DNA of 64,000 nt from JANQQJ01 sp046290575 (GTDB lineage: Bacteria; Pseudomonadota; Alphaproteobacteria; SMXS01), in assembly GCA_046290575.1 (NCBI GenBank), contig JBKAGX010000002.1, forward strand, positions 186,001-250,000. Reading direction: 5' to 3'. Positions 24,678-33,023 of this stretch are shown here, piece after piece. Position 1 is the first letter of the stretch. Each line of letters begins with the position of its first letter. The notes under the pieces were generated by a model that saw only the letters and a list, made by a program, of their open reading frames with translations, searched no databases and had not been told where the DNA came from. The position numbers were made by a program, and so were the translations under genes.

Positions 24678-26443
24678 TCTACGGCCACTCTGAAGACGAC
24701 CAGCCTGCCGCTGCCCTCAACCGGTTGAAGCCATGACGGCACCATTCCCTCGCTGATGCGATACGACAGGCTGTTCTTGTTGTTCAGGCCGGGCAGCGCA
24801 AAGCCCGCCGGGGCGCGGCAAAAGGCGACATAGCCGGCATTGGTTTTCCGGGCATGCGCCAGGGCTTCTTCGTCTGATTCGGCATGGAAAAACCGAATGG
24901 CATCGCGGATGCCGTCAACGTTCCGATGATAGTTTGCGGCGATAATGGCGTGATCTGAATGGGTCAGGATAACGGGCCCCAGATTGGGGGGCGCTATCAC
25001 GATCCCCCTTTCAAGCTGGTTCAGCGCGGCCATATCCTGCGGGATAAGGCAAGGCGGTTCCGTTGGGACAGCCGCGGCGCCGGTGGAGGCTATCCGGTCG
25101 AGGGCCATCATGCCTGGCGGGCTGACAGCCAATATGGCGATCACGGCGGCCAACAATGGCAGGATGCGAAGACGCGCCGTTGTCCACTGAAAAACCGCCC
25201 AATAGAACGGTGCAGCCCCGACCACGGCTATCGCATTGGCAACGCTGGCACCGCGAATCTGGACCAGGCTGGTTACTGTCGCTATTGCCAGCACCACGAA
25301 CAGCGGTAGCCAGTACGGTTGGTCTGCTGATCTCAACAGTCTGCGACCGGTGATAAAGAGAGCGGTTACAGGCAGCAGGAACAGGGTGGCAAATTCGAAC
25401 GGTGAAGCGCCGATCACATCGAGCACGTTTCTCGCTTCGACGACGTTTTCCAGCCAGATCGCGCGAACATCTTCGGGCAGCGCGGCATAGGGTCCCTCAA
25501 GGCACCCGGGATAGGCCCAGAGCATCACGGCGGTAACAAGGGCAAGGGCCGCGACTGCAGCGCCTGCTCTTCTCGCAGGACCATGCAAACGGTCAGCAAA
25601 CAGCCAGAGGCCAATGACACTGCCAGCGACTGCAGCAATGCCGCTGCCATACGCAAGCGAGAACGAGTCGCATGCCGCTGTAAAATAGGCGTTTTGCGGG
25701 ACGGCAATCAGCAGGAGCACGGCCGTAAAGGCGGTGGCAGTCACCGCCATTACGGCGGCCTGGCGCAACAGACCGTCCCGGCCGGCGATCCAGCCGATTG
25801 CCAGCGCGGCATAGGCTCCGATGACCTGCGGCAGGGATTCCACCCCGATCGCCAGCGCCAGGGCGACAAATGCACCAAGCAAAACCGCCCAGCGCCCGGA
25901 TGCCCCCTGGAACAGGCGGATCAGCGCGTACAGCATGCCCAGCGCGAGCAGGATCTGCAGCCCGTGATGATCAATCCTGCCGGGCATAAACTGGAAGGCT
26001 GCCGGTAGTGCCAGGACGGCCAGGAAGATGGCGAGGGGTGCATACCGCGTGCCGATGGTGTGGGTCGTGATCCAGCCAATCAGCAGCAGGTAGGCGAGAA
26101 AATAGACCGCGGGGACGATAATCAGGCCAGCCGTTGCAGCGCCCTGATCATCCATCCAAAGGCGCGCCGCGCCGATCGTCGCGGCGATCGGGATGTCGGC
26201 CAGCCGCGACCAGTGCAGCGTGACGCCGCTGGGCGGATAGAGGCGCGGCTCCTTCAGATCGTCCCAGCCTCCATTGTCCAGCCAACGCTCGACCTGAAGT
26301 AGACGCATATAGTCGTCGCCATCGGTCAGATCGATCGCCGAAAGTTGTTGGGCGTTGAATGTGACCAGCACAGCGGTGACCAGCAACCAGAGGCCGAGGG
26401 CCGTCCACAAGGTGCGTCCGCCGCCCTTCGCCGCATCGGTCAT
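24674..26443 (-). CDS. STT3-like GT-C membrane protein (paralogue 2 of a tandem pair)
   Basis: 589 aa from ATG at 26443, inside the stop of the upstream gene (ATGA). A dozen or so hydrophobic segments. The first periplasmic loop has LTDGDDYMRLLQVERWLDNG and HWSRLADIP, an acidic motif like the DxD site of GT-C transferases. FMPGRIDHHGLQ resembles the xDHHxxE-type motif of STT3/AglB. No WWDxG acceptor motif is seen. The soluble C-terminal domain is about 150 aa. I infer a lipid-linked sugar transferase; the substrate is unknown. Confidence 0.65.
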   Translation of the reverse strand: MTDAAKGGGRTLWTALGLWLLVTAVLVTFNAQQLSAIDLTDGDDYMRLLQVERWLDNGGWDDLKEPRLYPPSGVTLHWSRLADIPIAATIGAARLWMDDQGAATAGLIIVPAVYFLAYLLLIGWITTHTIGTRYAPLAIFLAVLALPAAFQFMPGRIDHHGLQILLALGMLYALIRLFQGASGRWAVLLGAFVALALAIGVESLPQVIGAYAALAIGWIAGRDGLLRQAAVMAVTATAFTAVLLLIAVPQNAYFTAACDSFSLAYGSGIAAVAGSVIGLWLFADRLHGPARRAGAAVAALALVTAVMLWAYPGCLEGPYAALPEDVRAIWLENVVEARNVLDVIGASPFEFATLFLLPVTALFITGRRLLRSADQPYWLPLFVVLAIATVTSLVQIRGASVANAIAVVGAAPFYWAVFQWTTARLRILPLLAAVIAILAVSPPGMMALDRIASTGAAAVPTEPPCLIPQDMAALNQLERGIVIAPPNLGPVILTHSDHAIIAANYHRNVDGIRDAIRFFHAESDEEALAHARKTNAGYVAFCRAPAGFALPGLNNKNSLSYRISEGMVPSWLQPVEGSGRLVVFRVAVD

Positions 26444-28233
26444 GACGGGCCGTCGTTCAGGTTCTGATCGACGCGAAAGAGCAGCAGACCCTGATCGTTT
26501 TCGATGGGAACCGGCGTCAACCAAGCTGGATCGGCACCCTCAAAGAGCGTTCCGATAAAGGGTCCGAAACCGGCCCGGCCCCGCATGCCGTAGGCGACGT
26601 CTGAGTCGCAGATCAGAAAATAATCTGCCTCCAGCGCGGCCATTGTGTTGCGGGCGTTCGCCTCGTTCTGCGCGGTCAGCAGCGGCCCGGCTTTGCTCAA
26701 GGCGTCGATACCTCGGTGATAAGGGGCAACGACAATGTCGTGTTCGGTGAAGTAAAGCACCATGGGCCCCAAGGGCACAGAGGAGGCTACCAGGCCTTTC
26801 TCCAAACCGGCCAAGACCTCCAGGTTTTCCGGCAGCCCACACCCCATCGCCGTGCGTGAGGTTCTGATTACGTCGTCGATGGAGCGAAGCGCCATCCCCA
26901 GGCTCAGCGGGCTCAAGACCAGCAGGATCAAACCCAGAATCATCCAGCGCCGCCAGCCGCCAAATCGGGTTTCCGCCCAGCCATAAAGCCAGACGAAAGC
27001 GGGCAGGGCAGCCAGAATGGCGAAGGTCGCGGCAAAGGTGCTGCCCCGGATCTGCCATTGAGCGATGACCAGCGCAATCACCAAAAAGATGCCCAATACA
27101 GGGATTGCCGGATCTTTGGGCCAACCCTTCTTGATGAGATAGACCACGGACGCGGTGAACCCGATGAGAGAGATCAGATAGAGGGCCAGAAATCTGCGGG
27201 GGTCGCTGGTCAGGAGCGCCCAGGCCGTCTGCACCTCATCAACGTCCTCCAGCCAATAGGCTCGGACATCCTCAGGGATTTGGCCATAGGGTCCGCCCAG
27301 GCAGACGGGAAAAACAAGGCCAAAAACGGCCAGGATCAAGCCTGCGGCGACCCCTCCTGCGGCGGTCCGGGCCCAGGGGTTGCTCACCTTCGATGATAGT
27401 GCCGCCAGGCTACCCCACCCGACGGCCACCAGGGCAAGCATCATGACATAGACGCCTGACAGGGCATCGCAGGCCTGCCAGAAATATTGCGGTTCGGGGT
27501 CGTTGATATAGAGCAGGATCAGGCTGACAGCCGTGGCGCTGCCAGCGGCGACGGCTGCTGCTTGGGCAATATGGTCCCTGCCAAGAATCCAGAACAATCC
27601 CAGGCTGGCAAAAAACGCGCCCACATAGGGCATGGACTCCAGGCCGATGGCCAAAGTCAGCCCCGTAGCCAGTCCAGCGACCAGGGGCCAAAGCCGTGAG
27701 GGCCCGCGAACGATACCGATGCAGCTGATCGCCAGCACGAAGTTCAGTAAAACCTGAATGCCGTGATGGTCGATCCTTCCCGGGATCAGCTGCCCGACGA
27801 CGGCTTCTGCGAACAGGACGGAGACCGGCGCCATCCAGGCGCCGGGTGTGCCGAACAGCCACCCCCCTGCCCACGTTGCGATAACAAACAAAAGGAGAAG
27901 CCCCAGCAGGGGCGTAACCATCAGCGCGACTCTTATCGCGCTCTTCTGGTCGGTAAACAGGCTGGCCAGCGCTGTCATGGCGACCAGTGGCGCATCGGCA
28001 AGCGGGGACCAGTGAAGTGATATGCCCGTCGGCGGGTTCACGCGCTCCAACCGGGGATTTGACCAACTGCCGGTTTCCAGCACCTGCTCGACCCGCAGCA
28101 ACCTTATGTAGTCGTCGGGTCCTGTCAGCACCAACCTGTCGATTGGTTCAGCGCGGCCCGTGAGCGTCAGAACGGAAATGATGCCCCATAGCAGAATGGC
28201 CAGATGAATGGGGCGCGCTTGAAGGTGAGGCAT
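26440..28233 (-). CDS. STT3-like GT-C membrane protein (paralogue 1 of a tandem pair)
   Basis: 597 aa. Same architecture as the following gene: LTGPDDYIRLLRVEQVLETG, NPPTGISLHWSPLADAP, LIPGRIDHHGIQVLLNF, many membrane segments, then a soluble end with FRVDQNLN. The two proteins align over most of their length and arose by tandem duplication. ATGA coupling implies they are made in fixed ratio, perhaps as a heterodimer. GT-C fold is inferred from the acidic loop and the DHH motif, not proven. Confidence 0.65.
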   Translation of the reverse strand: MPHLQARPIHLAILLWGIISVLTLTGRAEPIDRLVLTGPDDYIRLLRVEQVLETGSWSNPRLERVNPPTGISLHWSPLADAPLVAMTALASLFTDQKSAIRVALMVTPLLGLLLLFVIATWAGGWLFGTPGAWMAPVSVLFAEAVVGQLIPGRIDHHGIQVLLNFVLAISCIGIVRGPSRLWPLVAGLATGLTLAIGLESMPYVGAFFASLGLFWILGRDHIAQAAAVAAGSATAVSLILLYINDPEPQYFWQACDALSGVYVMMLALVAVGWGSLAALSSKVSNPWARTAAGGVAAGLILAVFGLVFPVCLGGPYGQIPEDVRAYWLEDVDEVQTAWALLTSDPRRFLALYLISLIGFTASVVYLIKKGWPKDPAIPVLGIFLVIALVIAQWQIRGSTFAATFAILAALPAFVWLYGWAETRFGGWRRWMILGLILLVLSPLSLGMALRSIDDVIRTSRTAMGCGLPENLEVLAGLEKGLVASSVPLGPMVLYFTEHDIVVAPYHRGIDALSKAGPLLTAQNEANARNTMAALEADYFLICDSDVAYGMRGRAGFGPFIGTLFEGADPAWLTPVPIENDQGLLLFRVDQNLNDGPS

Positions 28234-28376
28234 TCGCGCGAAACGATCCTGTTGTAGCCCGAAGGATCAACTATAGGCACTTGAGGCGTCCGCCGTTAAC
28301 CGGATTAATGTTTTGTGCCGCCTCTTTTGTTGGCTAGGGTTTCGGTCAACAAACACGTTTTCGAGGGGAGAGACCA

Positions 28377-29636
28377 ATGCGGTTCGGTGTTTTTTATGAG
28401 TTGCAGCTGCCCAAACCCTGGACTGAGGACGACGAACACCGCCTCGTGCAGGAGGCGCTGGATCAAATCGTCCTCGCCGATGAACTGGGCATCGACTATG
28501 CGTGGGCAGTTGAACACCATTTTCTTGAAGAGTATTCGCATTGTTCGGCACCGGAAACGTTCCTGGCGGCTGCTGCAGCCCGCACGAAGAACATCAGGGT
28601 CGGCCACGGCATCCGGCAGGTCATTCCGTCCTATAACCACCCGGCCCGCACGGCAGAAGTCGTCTCCATGCTGGATCTGGTCTCCAACGGTCGCGCGCAG
28701 TTGGGATTCGGCGAAGGCGCCACCCGGTCCGAGCTGCATGGCTTCAGCATCAAGGCCAAGACCAAAAGGACAGCGGCGATCGAGGCGGTTGAACAGGTCG
28801 CCAACATGATGACTATGACGCCCTATCCCGGGTTCGAGGGGGAGTTCTTTTCGTTCCCGTGCCGCAATGTGGTGCCCAAACCCATGCAGAAACCGCATCC
28901 ACCACTTTGGATGGCGTGCTCCAACCGGGAGACGATCAAGGTCGCCGCAAGCCTGGGCGTTGGCGCACTCGCTTTTGCCTTTGTGAACCCCGAAGAGGCG
29001 AAACACTGGGCCGATATCTATTACGGCATCATCAAGAGCGATGCGTGCAAGCCCATCGGGCATGCGGTCAATGCCAATATCGCGATGGTCTCCAGCTTCT
29101 CGGTGCATCATGACCGTTCCGAAGCGATCCGGCGCGGCCAGGATGGGTTTGAGTTCTTCGGTTATTCGTTGGGCTCGCTGGTCACCAAGGACACCAAGCC
29201 AGGGCACACGACCTTGTGGAAGGATTTTCACGACATCCGGGGCAACAAGACTGAAGAAATTGTCCGGACTGCCGCGCTTGACCCCGAATACTCGTCGGGG
29301 ATCGGCACGCCGGACGACATTCGCCGGCACCTGTATGAGTTCGAAAAGGCGGGCGTTGACCAGGTGATCTTCCTGCAACAGGCCGGCCGCAACCGGCACG
29401 ACCAGATTTGTGACGCGCTGAAACTCTTTGCCGACGAGGTATTGCCTGAATTCAAGGCTGAACAAGCTGAAAAAGATGCGGCCAAAGCTGCCGAGTTGGC
29501 GCCCTATCTCGAGGCCGCAATGGCGCGCAAGGACTGGATGCCCGAACTTGCTGAAGACGAAGTGCCGGTGATCAGCGCGTCGCGCACCAAGGAGACGTTT
29601 GCCGCAGCACGGTCAGGGCGGGTGAAAACGGGTTAG
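28377..29636 (+). CDS. Luciferase-like (bacterial luciferase family) monooxygenase
   Basis: 419 aa. Family start MRFGVFYELQLPKPW, the LADELGIDYAWAVEHHF motif, NIRVGHGIRQVIPSYNHPAR and SMLDLVSNGRAQLGFGEGA, all as in FMN- or F420-dependent class C flavin enzymes. The C-terminal stretch after about 350 is an acidic/Ala helical extension. Needs a flavin reductase; none is adjacent. It is a single-gene unit with a GAGGGG ribosome site, and its stop overlaps that of the convergent gene. Confidence 0.88.
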   Translation: MRFGVFYELQLPKPWTEDDEHRLVQEALDQIVLADELGIDYAWAVEHHFLEEYSHCSAPETFLAAAAARTKNIRVGHGIRQVIPSYNHPARTAEVVSMLDLVSNGRAQLGFGEGATRSELHGFSIKAKTKRTAAIEAVEQVANMMTMTPYPGFEGEFFSFPCRNVVPKPMQKPHPPLWMACSNRETIKVAASLGVGALAFAFVNPEEAKHWADIYYGIIKSDACKPIGHAVNANIAMVSSFSVHHDRSEAIRRGQDGFEFFGYSLGSLVTKDTKPGHTTLWKDFHDIRGNKTEEIVRTAALDPEYSSGIGTPDDIRRHLYEFEKAGVDQVIFLQQAGRNRHDQICDALKLFADEVLPEFKAEQAEKDAAKAAELAPYLEAAMARKDWMPELAEDEVPVISASRTKETFAAARSGRVKTG

Positions 29637-30328
29637 TTCTCGGGCTCTTCATAGAGCGGCTTGGTATTGTTCAGGTCCCCTACGATCCGCTGTAAAGAGG
29701 ACTGGATTGCACGTGCGTTCACGGCCACCATGCGCGCGTTCTGGGCGTTGAGCGTCACTGCGAAATCATAGACCAGCTGCCCATGGATGAAGACCTGTCC
29801 ATAGGGCAGGACGATGTCCGCCTCCACCGCCGTTGCATACCCGCCCAATACGTTTTGTTGCCACGCAGCCCGGACAGTTTCGGTATAGACAGGTGTTTCG
29901 TCAGCGGCGAACGCCATGACGTCCAGCAGCTTGGCATCACGGCCTATCAGCCGGTTTGCCAAATGTGCCACGGTTCGTCGCAGGACAGCTCTCTGGTAGT
30001 TTGAGTATTGTGCATCTTCGTTGAAATAGTTGATCACCAAAAAGTCGTTAAGCGACTCGTTGATGATGCTCTCAACGGTCAGATCAGGGCGGTTGGCCTT
30101 GGTCTCTGCATCCAGCAACAGGTAGTAGAACGCGCTTCGCCCCGGTGGTGGCGGCAGGAGCCCGGGCGGTTCCGTCTCCGCTTCGGGTACACCGGGAGGC
30201 TCATAACCTTCCTGTGCATAGGCGGCATCCGGGTCCCAGGCCTCGCCCGGTTGGTAATCGCCCTGTGCCGTCGCGGTGCTGGCACTCGCTACAAAAAAGA
30301 CAAAAACGAGCCAGGCTATCGCTTTCAT
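29633..30328 (-). CDS. Exported protein of unknown function
   Basis: 231 aa from ATG at 30328, overlapping the stop of the SDR gene (ATGA). It has a signal peptide (AIAWLVFVFFVASASTATA) and a Pro/Glu/Tyr-rich segment (about 25-65). A helical domain follows with SIINESLNDFLVINYFNEDA and LLDVMAFAADETPVY. I do not recognise the family. Coupling to the SDR gene suggests joint expression but gives no function. Confidence 0.55.
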   Translation of the reverse strand: MKAIAWLVFVFFVASASTATAQGDYQPGEAWDPDAAYAQEGYEPPGVPEAETEPPGLLPPPPGRSAFYYLLLDAETKANRPDLTVESIINESLNDFLVINYFNEDAQYSNYQRAVLRRTVAHLANRLIGRDAKLLDVMAFAADETPVYTETVRAAWQQNVLGGYATAVEADIVLPYGQVFIHGQLVYDFAVTLNAQNARMVAVNARAIQSSLQRIVGDLNNTKPLYEEPEN

Positions 30329-31419
30329 GACAGGGGCGGCAGCACGTTCATGGCGCGTAACCGATTGAACCAATAAGCGAACATGTCTTCTGTATCGATG
30401 CAGTCGTGGAAGCCGAATTGCCGCGCTTTGATGGTGCTGACAATGGCCGGGGGCGCTGCCCTGTCCCGGCCTGTCGACATGGTCGCATCGAGATAGATGA
30501 AAGAGTCGCCGACCAATTCGCGCAGTCCGTATGGTTTCAGCCCATATTTCTCGACGATGGATTGCCAGGTCGCTTCGAATTTGGGCATTTCCTGGTCCAG
30601 GAATTGGGATCGAGGGGTGCCTGCATCCACGCCCAGCGCGTCCGCAATCGCGGGCCAGACATAGGGCCAGACAAAAACGTCTCCATTGGTGACGTTGAAG
30701 ATTTCATTGCCGCAGATCGGTGTTTGGGCTGCCCATTCCAGCATGCGGGCGATGATGCGGGCATCGACCGCCTCCATGACCGCAGGCGGTCCGCCAGGGT
30801 AGCTGAAGGGCTCGCCCAGCTCCCGGCAAATGGCCGCATAGACGCCCAGGGCGGCAATCGGGTTCATGGGGCTGCCGACCGCATGACCGAAGACGATCTG
30901 GGGCCGGATGATCGTCCAGGTCCAGTTCTTGCCCGGCTGGCGATCACGCAGGAAATCCTCCTGCAGCCAGTAGAAGTTCTCGTGCTCGTCACGTGGCCAT
31001 CGCTCGCGGGCCGGGACCTCCACCGGATGGATATGCGCGCCATAAGCCTTGGTACCCTGCAGCAGCGAGACATGTTGCAGATCGGTGACCGCATGTTCCA
31101 GCGGCTCGAACAGATTGCGGATCATGGTCAGGTTGGTGTCCATCTGATCCCGGTCGCGCCAGCCGGGCACAAGCCCCGGTTTTTCATAGAGCGCGGCATA
31201 GGCCAGATGCGTGACATCATGCATCTGGCTGAAAACGCTCTTGCAAGCCTCCCTGTCGGTCAGGTCGACGGAAATCAGTTCGGCATCGCCATCCAGATCT
31301 TCCGGGATCCGGCGTGATACGCCGACGACGTCCCACTCGTCCAGCACGGCGAAGTGCTCGATGGCTGCCCGGCCAATCAGCCCGGTTGCGCCCGCCACCA
31401 GGATTTTGTTTCTGCTCAT
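30325..31419 (-). CDS. PRISE-like (progesterone 5-beta-reductase/iridoid synthase type) SDR
   Basis: 364 aa from ATG at 31419. Rossmann start ILVAGATGLIGRAAIEHF, SVDLTDREAC, and features of the PRISE subfamily of extended SDRs: VSLLQGTKAYGAHIHPV in place of the usual Ser-Tyr site, ENFYWLQEDFLRD with the catalytic Tyr/Lys changed to the FYW.QED motif, and WTIIRPQIVFG. These enzymes reduce activated C=C bonds (enones) with NADPH. A longer frame upstream to 31635 has no homologous look. Confidence 0.85.
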   Translation of the reverse strand: MSRNKILVAGATGLIGRAAIEHFAVLDEWDVVGVSRRIPEDLDGDAELISVDLTDREACKSVFSQMHDVTHLAYAALYEKPGLVPGWRDRDQMDTNLTMIRNLFEPLEHAVTDLQHVSLLQGTKAYGAHIHPVEVPARERWPRDEHENFYWLQEDFLRDRQPGKNWTWTIIRPQIVFGHAVGSPMNPIAALGVYAAICRELGEPFSYPGGPPAVMEAVDARIIARMLEWAAQTPICGNEIFNVTNGDVFVWPYVWPAIADALGVDAGTPRSQFLDQEMPKFEATWQSIVEKYGLKPYGLRELVGDSFIYLDATMSTGRDRAAPPAIVSTIKARQFGFHDCIDTEDMFAYWFNRLRAMNVLPPLS

Positions 31420-31516
31420 CGGCTTGCTTTGTTCACGCTGTTTGGAATCCACTATAGTCGGCTTTAACCTAGTTAAGGGATCATCGCTGTATGGGTAAAG
31501 GCCGGAAGAAAACAGG

Positions 31517-31819
31517 ATGAGGCGGGTTTGGTGGTTTGTGTGGCGTATCGTGCTGGTCTGTGTGCTGGCCGGATTGGTTTTTCTGGCCTTCCGGGCGCCC
31601 AGCCTGGGGCAGTTAGCGGTCGATATCAGCGCCAAATGGGCGTGTCAGTGCCGCTACATCAATGATGGAGAACCGGCGTTCTGTGTTGCTGAAGATCCAC
31701 TTCCCTTTGGCGGGGTAGAGTTTACGTTCGATGATGTGGATCGTTCCGTCACCGCGGACATCTGGGATCAGGTCAGTGCCACAGGACGTTACCGCCGTGG
31801 AGGCTGTTTTGTCGATTAA
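31517..31819 (+). CDS. Small membrane-anchored protein with Cys-rich segment
   Basis: 100 aa. One N-terminal membrane segment (VWWFVWRIVLVCVLAGLVFLAF), then a short exported domain with WACQCRYINDGEPAFC and GGCFVD (four Cys, possibly two disulfides). The ATG follows GGAAG. It overlaps the serine hydrolase start (31797) by 23 bp, which supports a real, coupled gene. Function unknown; an accessory to the hydrolase is possible. Confidence 0.55.
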   Translation: MRRVWWFVWRIVLVCVLAGLVFLAFRAPSLGQLAVDISAKWACQCRYINDGEPAFCVAEDPLPFGGVEFTFDDVDRSVTADIWDQVSATGRYRRGGCFVD

Positions 31820-33023
31820 GCGCCACCTCAGCCTGGTTTTTCTGGTGCTCTGTGTATTCATGACACCTGCAAAGGCAGCCGATCTGGTGCCGTTGCCAAC
31901 CCAAGCCGAGTTTGTGCCCTGGCCGACCAAGGCGTGGCCGGTCGGCTGGCCCGGACAAGGCGTCGATGAATCGGCGTTGAGAGCCCTTGTCGACCATGCA
32001 TTCAACGAACCGGTGTCAGAGGATTTGCCGGGCACGCGGGCGGCAATTGTGGTCCACCGTGGCCGAATTGTCGCAGAGCGCTATGCCGAAGGCTTCTCGG
32101 CGGAACAGCTTTTCCTTTCGCAGTCGGTCGCCAAGACCGTACTGGGTGCCGTCGTCGGTCTAACCGTCAGAGACGGGCTGTTGGCTCTGGATCAGCCTGC
32201 GCCAGTCGCGGCGTGGCAGGATGCGGATGATCCGCGTGCGGGAATCAGCATTAACAATCTGATGCAGATGAGTGACGGACTGGATTTCGTCGAAGACTAT
32301 TTCAACCCGTTCCGGTCCGACGTGTTACCGATGCTATTCGGCGAACACCGCAAGGACATGGCCGCCTATGTGGCCAGTCGTCCGCTAGAGCATGACCCTG
32401 GTACGTATTGGTCTTACTCCAGCGGCACGACCAATCTGCTGTCGTCTATTGTTCGCGATGTGGTCGGTGGCATGCAGAATGCTTATGCCGACTATTTGGA
32501 GCGGGAACTCTTTGCGCCCATTGGCATGACCACGGCCGAACCGGAATTCGACGGGTCAGGCACCTGGGTGGGATCGTCCTGGCTGCACGCTACGGCGCGA
32601 GACTGGGCACGGTTCGGCCTCTTCATGCTGCGCGGCGGCATCTGGGAAGGTCGTCAGATTCTGCCGGAAGGCTGGGTCGACTATATGCGCACGCCCTTGG
32701 CACATGAGCCTCGCGGCATTTATGGCGGTCAGACCTGGCTAAATGCCGGGCCCGTCGACGATCCCGCCGCGCGGCGAATCGAGGCGCTGCCGGCTGATAC
32801 CTTCATGGCGACAGGGCACCGGGGCCAGTACCTGATCATGGTGCCGTCCAAGGATCTGGTGATCGTCCGCCTGGGCCGCACCGGGTATATCCACTATCCG
32901 GCCGTCGTGGCGTGGCTTGGCGAGATCGTGGACCTGTTTCCCGATGTTCACTCAGCAGGTGAGGGGGCGCCGGTCGCTTCCCGTGAAGACTCCTTGTCCC
33001 CTGAGGGTTCCCCCGCGCCATAG
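31797..33023 (+). CDS. Exported serine hydrolase, class C beta-lactamase family
   Basis: 408 aa from GTG at 31797, which gives a signal peptide (RHLSLVFLVLCVFMTPAKAA). Nucleophile motif SVAK (Ser110-Lys113), second motif YSSGTTN, third motif HRG (TGHRGQYL). The pattern is that of class C beta-lactamase-fold esterases and 6-aminohexanoate-oligomer hydrolases (LHATARDWARFGLFMLRGG), rather than a true AmpC. Its C-terminal 76 bp overlaps the convergent RND permease gene. Confidence 0.82.
   Translation: MEAVLSIKRHLSLVFLVLCVFMTPAKAADLVPLPTQAEFVPWPTKAWPVGWPGQGVDESALRALVDHAFNEPVSEDLPGTRAAIVVHRGRIVAERYAEGFSAEQLFLSQSVAKTVLGAVVGLTVRDGLLALDQPAPVAAWQDADDPRAGISINNLMQMSDGLDFVEDYFNPFRSDVLPMLFGEHRKDMAAYVASRPLEHDPGTYWSYSSGTTNLLSSIVRDVVGGMQNAYADYLERELFAPIGMTTAEPEFDGSGTWVGSSWLHATARDWARFGLFMLRGGIWEGRQILPEGWVDYMRTPLAHEPRGIYGGQTWLNAGPVDDPAARRIEALPADTFMATGHRGQYLIMVPSKDLVIVRLGRTGYIHYPAVVAWLGEIVDLFPDVHSAGEGAPVASREDSLSPEGSPAP

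Noticed and set aside
28305..29465. Open frame of 386 codons on the minus strand
   Set aside because: Antisense to the luciferase-family monooxygenase, which carries all family motifs.
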